Shown here: in pieces, positions 13,328 through 17,811 of the stretch | How positions within the stretch are numbered: position 1 is the first letter of the stretch | Layout of the letters: each line of letters begins with the position of its first letter | Source of the DNA: Nitrospirota bacterium | GTDB taxonomy: Bacteria > Nitrospirota > Nitrospiria > JACQBZ01 | Assembly (NCBI GenBank): GCA_016198945.1 | Contig: JACQHO010000169.1 | Span: forward strand, 1-17,811 | Length of the DNA: 17,811 bases | Direction: 5' to 3' | Notes under the pieces: generated by a model | The model's database searches: none | What the model was told of the DNA's origin: nothing | What the model saw: only the letters and a program-made list of their open reading frames with translations | Translations under genes and position numbers: made by a program

Positions 13328-13963
13328 TCAGCGAATACCGCCCAGATGGTTCTGAATTCCGGTCAGGATGAACTGTATCGCAAGCGAGGCCAGAACGATG
13401 CCGAGAATCCGGGTCAAGATCCGCATTCCGGTTTCTTTGAAGAGGGCGACGACCCGGGTCGAGCTTCGGAGGATCAGGTAGACCAGCGCGGCGTTGATCC
13501 CGATGGCCGCAATTAAGGCGCCCATCATGCCGACCGTTCCGGCCTGGGCCGTCAGAACGATCACAGTCGAGATGGCGCCCGGTCCGCTCAACATCGGCAT
13601 GGCCAGGGGGATGATGGCGACGTCTTCCTTGGCCAGGTTTTCCTGATCTTCTTCGGGGGTATGGCGGGTGCGGAGGTTCTTGGCCTCCACCATGTCCATC
13701 GCAATCTTAAGGAGAATCAGTCCGCCGGCAATCCGGAAGGCGTCGATGGTAATCCCGAAGAATTGGAAGATGCGGTTTCCGAGCAGCGCGAAGACGGTCA
13801 GGATCATAAAGACCGAGACCGCGGCTTTTTGGGCCATTCGCACCCGCTCCGCAGGGGTGTTGCGCGGGGTGATTGAAAGAAACATCGGCGTGTTCCCGAT
13901 CGCGTCCACAATTGCAAACAGGGATACAAACGCCGTGATGAGGAAGGGGAAGATGGAAGACAT
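13328..13963 (-). CDS. MarC family integral membrane protein
   Basis: A 211-residue inner-membrane protein with six hydrophobic helices. Family marks include the opening helix F-L-I-T-A-F-V-S-L-F-A-I-V-D with I-G-N-T-P-M-F-L, the G-G-L-I-L-L-K-I-A-M-D-M segment, and the central A-I-I-P-L-A-M-P-M-L-S-G-P-G-A-I-S-T loop repeated in related form across the two halves. MarC was once linked to antibiotic resistance, a role later disputed; transport of small solutes is suspected but unproven. ATG 13963 is chosen over an in-frame upstream start at 14014 because it begins the first helix directly, has AGGA eight bases upstream, and lies about 16 bases after a predicted transcription start. Confidence 0.85.
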   Translation of the reverse strand: MSSIFPFLITAFVSLFAIVDAIGNTPMFLSITPRNTPAERVRMAQKAAVSVFMILTVFALLGNRIFQFFGITIDAFRIAGGLILLKIAMDMVEAKNLRTRHTPEEDQENLAKEDVAIIPLAMPMLSGPGAISTVIVLTAQAGTVGMMGALIAAIGINAALVYLILRSSTRVVALFKETGMRILTRILGIVLASLAIQFILTGIQNHLGGIR

Positions 13964-13985
13964 GAGTCGATCCTGTGTTTGCCGT

Positions 13986-14014
13986 ACTTTAATCCATCCG
14001 GGGTTCCATTGCAA
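13986..14014 (-). promoter_or_regulatory. Promoter of the MarC-family gene (shares its -35 with the divergent promoter)
   Basis: Minus strand: TTGCAA (14009-14014), a 17-base spacer, TAAAGT (13986-13991). Predicted start about 13979. TTGCAA is its own reverse complement and is also the -35 of the plus-strand promoter. Confidence 0.55.
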
Positions 14015-14037
14015 GCCTGATCCGTTTCAAGTATAAT
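14009..14037 (+). promoter_or_regulatory. Promoter of the YqhA-family gene
   Basis: TTGCAA (14009-14014), a 17-base spacer and a consensus TATAAT (14032-14037). Predicted start about 14044, 28 bases before the ATG. Confidence 0.65.
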
Positions 14038-14071
14038 GCTGTGACTTCATCCTAAGGACGGGAGAGCGGTG

Positions 14072-14617
14072 ATGAAACGACTGGAGCATTTGTTCGAATC
14101 ATTTTTGTGGCGGAGCCGGTTCATCGTGATCCTGGCTGTCGTCGCAAGCCTGATCGCGGCGGTGATTCTTTTCTTGATCGCCACGGCGGATGTCCTGACC
14201 CTGGTCGGAAAGTCCGTCCAATATGCAACGGCCGAGGGCCCTCGGACGACCGAGACCTATGAATTGTTTCACAACGACGTGGTCGGGCATGTGATCGGGG
14301 CCATCGATGATTACCTTCTGGCCACGGTTCTCCTCATCTTCTCCCTGGGCCTGTACGAGTTGTTCGTCAGCAAGATCGACCAGGCGGAGGAAGACATCCA
14401 CCAAAGTTCCCGCATTCTCCTGATCAAAAACCTGGATGATTTAAAAGACCGCCTGGCCAAGGTGGTTTTGATGATCCTGATCGTCACCTTCTTTAAAAAC
14501 GTCATCCACACCACGTTTGAGAATCCACTCAATATTCTCTATTTGGGCGGCGGCATCCTTTTTGTGGCGTTGGCCCTCTATTTTAGCCACCATTCAGGGG
14601 CCAAAGAGGAGAAATAG
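14072..14617 (+). CDS. YqhA family (UPF0114) membrane protein
   Basis: A 181-residue inner-membrane protein with four hydrophobic segments (about 17-42, 82-99, 124-141, 151-170). The opening F-E-S-F-L-W-R-S-R-F, the paired I-D-D-Y-L-L-A-T-V-L-L-I-F motif with G-L-Y-E-L-F-V-S, and the L-I-K-N-L-D-D-L-K-D-R-L-A-K-V-V segment are characteristic of YqhA/UPF0114 proteins, whose function is not settled. ATG 14072 is preferred over GTG 14069 since GGGAG lies seven bases upstream. It is divergent from the MarC-family gene, and no terminator was recognised after its stop. Confidence 0.88.
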   Translation: MKRLEHLFESFLWRSRFIVILAVVASLIAAVILFLIATADVLTLVGKSVQYATAEGPRTTETYELFHNDVVGHVIGAIDDYLLATVLLIFSLGLYELFVSKIDQAEEDIHQSSRILLIKNLDDLKDRLAKVVLMILIVTFFKNVIHTTFENPLNILYLGGGILFVALALYFSHHSGAKEEK

Positions 14618-14678
14618 TCGCGGTTCCTGAGGAATATTACGCTTAACGCTTGGGGAGAGGGAAGGTGGAATTTTTTAC

Positions 14679-14707
14679 TTGACACAGGTTGAATTGTGGC
14701 GTAGACT
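14679..14707 (+). promoter_or_regulatory. Promoter of the secreted cupredoxin-like protein gene
   Basis: Perfect TTGACA (14679-14684), a 17-base spacer and TAGACT (14702-14707). The predicted start near 14714 lies about 235 bases before the ATG, so the mRNA has an unusually long leader. Confidence 0.65.
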
Positions 14708-14713
14708 TCCGAC

Positions 14714-14949
14714 CTATTTTAAAGCGCAGGTATCGGGGTTGGAGTCATGAAGGGGTCTTCCTCATAGGAGTTCTCAAAGTCCTCTCAAGATACGACTGCC
14801 GTTTTAATCAACCGAGAGCCTTGGATTAAACCAATTCGGCTGGAAGTTTTTTCGTGGAGCGGAACTAACAAGCATTGAATGGATTTTTCTTTCAAAGGAC
14901 AAAGCGGAGGGAAATTCCCCCTGCTCTTAACAGGAAAGGAGAGAATCAT
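14714..14949 (+). promoter_or_regulatory. Long leader with mutually exclusive hairpins (attenuator-like)
   Basis: This is the only gene-free stretch over 300 bases (14618-14949). Two hairpins compete for the same bases: TTTAATC (14803-14809) with GATTAAA (14824-14830), and AGCC-TTGG (14817-14824) with CCAA and GGCT (14831-14834, 14838-14841). The second is followed by TTTTTT at 14847-14852 and so resembles an intrinsic terminator, with a 3-base bulge and a 5-base gap. A further stem, CCTG with CAGG, ends just before the AAAGGAGAG ribosome site. No known riboswitch class was recognised. Confidence 0.4.
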
Positions 14950-15759
14950 ATGAGAGGGTTTATCGCAGCGTTTGTACTGGCCGTCGCGGTCAGTGTCATC
15001 GGCGCCCCCGTGGTTTCGGCATACGAGGAAGCGCCGGTCGCGGATGGCGGGACCATTACGGGAAAGGTGACATTTAAAGGGGCGGTGCCTGCGCCCAAGT
15101 TGCACGCTTTCGCAAAATTCCCCAACGCGGGATTCTGTGAAAAGGCCGATTCAGACGGCAAGGGCAATCGAGTCGTGCAGCAGGTCAACGTCAAGGGCGG
15201 GGCTCTCTCCGACGTGGTGGTTTACATCGAAGAGATCGCGAAAGGAAAACCGTTCAAATTCGAAGGCACGGACGTCGATACGGACATCTGCCGATTTGTT
15301 GTAAAAGGCGGTCCTTCCAAGCTCACCGGGGTCGTGGTCAAGAAAGCCGAGATGCGGGTTTTGAACAACGACGCCGATCCGAGCGACCCCAAGGCCGCAA
15401 CGGGAGTGTTGCACAATCCCCATGCCTATGAGATTGCCGGCGCCAGCAGCAATACGATCTTTAACCTGCCCCTTCCTGAAAAAGGGCAGACGATCAAGAA
15501 GCCGGTGGTGCTTCGGAAGAAAGACAGTTCGATGAAGATCGAGTGCGATCAACACAACTACATGCAGGTCTTTTTCCAACCGATCGATAATCCGTATTAT
15601 GCCATTGTTGGTGAGGACGGTGCTTTCACGATTGATGGCGTTCCCGCGGGAACCTATGAGTTGCATGCCTTTCATCCAATTCTGGGCGTGCAGGAAGCCA
15701 CGGTGACGGTTGCAGCTAAGGGCAAGGCGACGGCCGATTTTGCCTTTGCGGCGAAGTAA
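14950..15759 (+). CDS. Secreted cupredoxin-like protein with carboxypeptidase-regulatory-like fold
   Basis: A 269-residue exported protein. It has a signal peptide (1-24, cleavage near V-S-A-Y), a beta-rich first half opening with G-G-T-I-T-G-K-V-T-F-K-G (33-44), and then a second half with H155-N-P-H158 and the ligand-like motif C199-D-Q-H202-N-Y-M205, in the C-x2-H-x2-M spacing of cupredoxins. The C-terminal 60 residues (G-E-D-G-A-F-T-I-D-G-V-P-A-G-T-Y-E-L) are typical of carboxypeptidase-regulatory/CNA-B-like beta domains. I expect periplasmic copper binding or electron transfer, but this is inferred. ATG 14950 has AAAGGAGAG upstream and starts the signal peptide; earlier in-frame starts lack both. 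The gene is monocistronic, with a strong terminator downstream. Confidence 0.78.
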   Translation: MRGFIAAFVLAVAVSVIGAPVVSAYEEAPVADGGTITGKVTFKGAVPAPKLHAFAKFPNAGFCEKADSDGKGNRVVQQVNVKGGALSDVVVYIEEIAKGKPFKFEGTDVDTDICRFVVKGGPSKLTGVVVKKAEMRVLNNDADPSDPKAATGVLHNPHAYEIAGASSNTIFNLPLPEKGQTIKKPVVLRKKDSSMKIECDQHNYMQVFFQPIDNPYYAIVGEDGAFTIDGVPAGTYELHAFHPILGVQEATVTVAAKGKATADFAFAAK

Positions 15760-15796
15760 TATCGTTCTGAATCGAACCGGGTGTTAAAGGATTCTG

Positions 15797-15832
15797 ACGG
15801 TCGCATCGCTTGTGCGGTGCGACCGTTTTTTT
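15797..15832 (+). terminator. Strong intrinsic terminator
   Basis: A 13-bp stem (15797-15809 with 15814-15826, one G-T pair), a TTGT loop and seven T residues. It ends the secreted cupredoxin-like gene. Confidence 0.92.
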
Positions 15833-15846
15833 GAGCGGAAACCGCC

Positions 15847-15875
15847 TTGACAGCCATCAGGCACAATGATACGAT
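15847..15875 (+). promoter_or_regulatory. Promoter of the tRNA-Ala gene
   Basis: TTGACA (15847-15852), a 17-base spacer and TACGAT (15870-15875). Predicted start about 15882, 17 bases before the mature tRNA. Confidence 0.75.
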
Positions 15876-15898
15876 GGTTTTGCATTCGTGAGACGCGT

Positions 15899-15974
15899 GG
15901 GGCTGTAGCTCAGTTGGGAGAGTGCCAGACTGGCAGTCTGGAGGTCGGGGGTTCGATCCCCCCCAGCTCCACCA
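15899..15974 (+). tRNA. tRNA-Ala (anticodon GGC)
   Basis: A complete 76-base cloverleaf with encoded CCA. The acceptor GGGGCTG pairs with CAGCTCC (one G-T). The anticodon stem is CCAGA/TCTGG, with loop CTGGCAG and anticodon GGC at 15932-15934. The T arm is GGGGG-TTCGATC-CCCCC-like. The D stem closes with a G-T pair. Confidence 0.95.
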
Positions 15975-16057
15975 AGTTTCAATGCCTTCCTTGACGAATC
16001 CGTTTTAAGGTCTTCGGCTACGAACGGCATACGATTGGACAGCGAGGGGTTGTTCTA

Positions 16058-16089
16058 AAGCTCTGATCGGTTAGGATCAGGGCTTTTTT
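16058..16089 (+). terminator. Intrinsic terminator between tRNA-Ala and purA
   Basis: An 11-bp stem (16058-16068 with 16075-16085, one G-T pair), loop GGTTAG and a run of six T (16084-16089). It should end the tRNA-Ala transcript. It lies only 51 bases before purA, so it could also act as a purA leader attenuator. Confidence 0.85.
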
Positions 16090-16140
16090 GTGAAGGCAGA
16101 CTCAGGATTGGCCGGGGCTGCCACGGGAATGGAGAGGTGA

Positions 16141-17448
16141 ATGCCTGCGTTGGTGGTGGTGGGTACCCAGTGGGGCGATGAAGGAAAAGGGAAGATCGTG
16201 GATCTGCTCTCGGAGCAGGCCGACGGCGTGGTGCGCTATCAGGGCGGACACAATGCGGGCCACACCGTCGTATTGGGGCAAGAAACATTTGTCCTTCATC
16301 TGATCCCCTCCGGAATTCTGCATCCGGGAAAGCTCTGCGTCATCGGCAACGGGGTTGTGGTCGATCCCGCGGCGCTTCTGGAAGAAGCCGGCCATCTGGA
16401 ACAACGGGGTGTTTCGGTGCGCGGCCGTCTGCATGTCAGCAGCAACGCCCATCTGATCATGCCGTATCACAAGGCGATCGAAAAAGAGAGCGAACGGCTC
16501 AAAGGGGCCCGCCGAATCGGTACGACGGGCCGTGGCATCGGACCGGCCTATGTGGATAAAATGGCCCGCATCGGAATCCGTGTCGGCGACTTGTTGGACC
16601 ACGACCTTTTCAGGGAAAAACTGACGGCCAACCTGGCCGAAATGAATTATCTTCTTGATCAGCTCTACAAAGTGGAGCGATTTGATTTGGAGAAGGTTTA
16701 TCGTGAATACCTTGGATATGCCGAACAACTGGAGGGGTATATTTCGGACACGGCCCCGATCATTAATCAATGGCTTGATGAAGATAAACGGATTTTGTTC
16801 GAGGGCGCACAAGGCACTCATCTCGATGTGGATCATGGGACCTATCCCTTTGTGACCTCTTCCAATGCCACCGCCGGCGGGGCCTGCACCGGAACCGGGG
16901 TGGGCCCGACGCGTATCACGGCCGCGGTCGGTGTGGTGAAGGCCTACACCACCCGGGTGGGCAGCGGACCCTTTCCCAGCGAGTTGAAAGATCAGGTGGG
17001 CGTCCAGCTTCAGGAGCGGGGCCACGAATTTGGAGCGACTACCGGCCGGCCTCGACGCTGCGGATGGTTCGACGCGGTCCTGGTCCGTTATGCGGTGCGG
17101 ATCAATGGACTCGCCGGGGTCGCTGTGACAAAACTGGATGTGTTGGACGGCTGTGATGAGATCAAGATCTGCGTCGGTTATCGGTGCCGGGGAAAAACGT
17201 TGCAGGAGATTCCATCCGGCCTGACGGCTCAGGAAGCCTGTGAACCGATCTATGAAACGATGGAAGGCTGGCGTTCTGCGACGACCGGCATGAAGAGTTA
17301 TGAGCAGCTGCCGGTCCGGGCCAAGAACTATCTCTCCCGGATCGAGGAACTGATGGGATGTCGAGTCTTCCTGATCTCCACCGGCACGAGACGAGAAGAG
17401 GCCGTCCGGCTGAAGGATCCGTACACCTTCCGGCCTCAAAGCCGTTGA
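16141..17448 (+). CDS. purA: Adenylosuccinate synthetase
   Basis: A 435-residue cytoplasmic enzyme of AMP synthesis, joining IMP and aspartate with GTP to give adenylosuccinate. Seen: the P-loop-like G-T-Q-W-G-D13-E-G-K-G-K (8-18) with the catalytic Asp13, catalytic H41 in G-G-H-N-A-G-H-T-V, the I-G-T-T-G-R-G-I-G-P-A-Y motif (126-137), the F-E-G-A-Q-G-T loop, the G-V-G-P-T-R-I segment, the aspartate-binding T-T-G-R-P-R-R-C-G-W-F-D region, and the guanine-binding T-K-L-D-V-L-D-G. Length matches the family. GGAGAGG precedes ATG 16141. The stop codon overlaps the -35 hexamer of the downstream tRNA promoter. No clear promoter lies between the preceding terminator and this gene. Confidence 0.97.
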   Translation: MPALVVVGTQWGDEGKGKIVDLLSEQADGVVRYQGGHNAGHTVVLGQETFVLHLIPSGILHPGKLCVIGNGVVVDPAALLEEAGHLEQRGVSVRGRLHVSSNAHLIMPYHKAIEKESERLKGARRIGTTGRGIGPAYVDKMARIGIRVGDLLDHDLFREKLTANLAEMNYLLDQLYKVERFDLEKVYREYLGYAEQLEGYISDTAPIINQWLDEDKRILFEGAQGTHLDVDHGTYPFVTSSNATAGGACTGTGVGPTRITAAVGVVKAYTTRVGSGPFPSELKDQVGVQLQERGHEFGATTGRPRRCGWFDAVLVRYAVRINGLAGVAVTKLDVLDGCDEIKICVGYRCRGKTLQEIPSGLTAQEACEPIYETMEGWRSATTGMKSYEQLPVRAKNYLSRIEELMGCRVFLISTGTRREEAVRLKDPYTFRPQSR

Positions 17449-17473
17449 CATGCATTCCATCGTCTGTTAAGAT
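17445..17473 (+). promoter_or_regulatory. Promoter of the tRNA-Lys/tRNA-Glu cluster
   Basis: TTGACA (17445-17450), a 17-base spacer and TAAGAT (17468-17473). The -35 overlaps the purA stop codon. Predicted start about 17480. Confidence 0.75.
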
Positions 17474-17494
17474 TTTTCCCTTATTTGAGAGGAA

Positions 17495-17528
17495 GGGCGG
17501 CCATCCGTCTTTGCACGGGCTGCCGCCC
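17495..17528 (+). other. Two-stage hairpin in the tRNA precursor leader
   Basis: GGGCGGC (17495-17501) pairs with GCCGCCC (17522-17528), and inside it CCGT pairs with ACGG, separated by 3-base internal loops. No T run follows, so it is not a terminator. It lies 20 bases before the mature tRNA-Lys and may guide processing. Confidence 0.45.
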
Positions 17529-17548
17529 GGATTCCCGGAAATAATTTA

Positions 17549-17621
17549 GAGCCGCTAGCTCAGCTGGTAGAGCTCCGCCCTTTTTAGGCGGGTGTCCCGG
17601 GTTCGAATCCCGGGCGGCTCA
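17549..17621 (+). tRNA. tRNA-Lys (anticodon TTT), atypical anticodon loop, no encoded CCA
   Basis: Full cloverleaf: acceptor GAGCCGC/GCGGCTC (7 perfect pairs), D stem GCTC/GAGC, anticodon stem CCGCC/GGCGG, T arm CCGGG-TTCGAAT-CCCGG, discriminator A. The loop is CTTTTTA: anticodon TTT at 17582-17584, but position 37 is T (17585), where lysine tRNAs normally have A. CCA is not encoded, unlike in the tRNA-Ala gene. Confidence 0.88.
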
Positions 17622-17656
17622 GAACTTTTGTGCGTGGCTAAAACTGCTGGTTTTGT

Positions 17657-17780
17657 CAGGCTGTTTAAAAAGATCCAGATGCGAGGCCGCAGGGACCGAG
17701 GAAACCGGAGCGTACTGAGCTGGTACGTGAGGATTTCCGAGGGACCGAGAACGAAGCAGATGGACTTTTTCAGCAGCCTG
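17657..17780. repeat. 124-bp imperfect palindromic intergenic repeat
   Basis: The two halves are imperfect reverse complements. The ends CAGGCTG (17657-17663) and CAGCCTG (17774-17780) differ from perfect by one base, both arms carry an AAAAAG/CTTTTT block and GGGACCGAG-like blocks, and the centre is CGTAC-TGAGCTG-GTACG (17711-17727). I recognise the CAGGCTG..AAAAAG end as that of a dispersed palindromic element in Nitrospirota and deltaproteobacterial intergenic regions, from memory only. It has no coding capacity of its own. Confidence 0.7.
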
Positions 17781-17783
17781 TTT

Positions 17784-17811
17784 GTCCCCATCGTCTAGCC
17801 CGGCCTAGGAC
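17784..17811 (+). tRNA. tRNA-Glu, 5' part only (cut by window end)
   Basis: The last 28 bases (GTCCCCATCGTCTAGCCCGG onward) match the acceptor arm and D arm of bacterial tRNA-Glu closely. The anticodon lies beyond the window, so the identity rests on the 5' third alone. The gene starts three bases after the palindromic repeat. Confidence 0.85.

Noticed and set aside
16102..17460. 452-codon minus-strand open frame
   Set aside because: Antisense of purA; no recognisable domain and purA is unambiguous.
17555..17791. 78-codon minus-strand open frame over the tRNA and repeat
   Set aside because: It reads through tRNA-Lys antisense and the palindromic repeat, a common source of false small proteins.

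Overview
The window is a gene-dense, moderately GC-rich piece of a Gram-negative bacterial chromosome. The evidence for a Gram-negative cell is an outer-membrane-type beta-barrel ending in Phe, a lipoprotein, and Sec signal peptides. The gene mix (heme-porin fusion, several cupredoxin-like proteins, a lactate-dehydrogenase-type malate dehydrogenase, a PuuD-like membrane protein, and a tRNA-associated palindromic repeat of a kind I associate with Nitrospirota and deltaproteobacteria) makes Nitrospirota or a related chemolithotroph my best guess. That assignment is inference and not proven by any marker here.

Layout. (1) 1-758, minus: 5' part of an acyl-CoA desaturase cut by the window edge, with its own promoter and a leader inverted repeat. 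(2) 976-6564, plus: a tight six-gene run with gaps of 10-49 bases. It holds a CusF-like secreted protein, a monoheme cytochrome-porin fusion, a cupredoxin lipoprotein, a second cupredoxin, an 840-residue PqqD-like/radical SAM/ArsM-type methyltransferase fusion, and a TVP38/VTT membrane protein. It looks like one operon linking envelope metal and electron chemistry to a radical SAM-methyltransferase, and is the most interesting part of the window. (3) 6733-9094: malate dehydrogenase, then a PAS-AAA+-Fis regulator of the sigma-54 activator type that has lost several catalytic arginines. (4) 9302-10229: a small zinc-ribbon protein and a PuuD-like membrane protein, each behind its own promoter. 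(5) 10340-13309: an apparent operon of stand-alone NuoF, [2Fe-2S] ferredoxin, GTP cyclohydrolase I, and a PilZ-REC protein. (6) 13328-14617: MarC-family (minus) and YqhA-family (plus) membrane proteins, diverging from promoters that appear to share one palindromic -35 hexamer. (7) 14679-15832: a secreted cupredoxin-like protein with a long, attenuator-like leader and a strong terminator. (8) 15847-17811: tRNA-Ala, a terminator, purA, then a tRNA-Lys/tRNA-Glu cluster with a 124-bp palindromic repeat between the two tRNAs.

Most transcription units have a recognisable housekeeping promoter (TTGACA-like, 17-18 base spacer, TATAAT-like). I saw no CRISPR array, transposase, prophage gene or convincing sigma-54 promoter. 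All product calls come from reading the translations; no database search was run.
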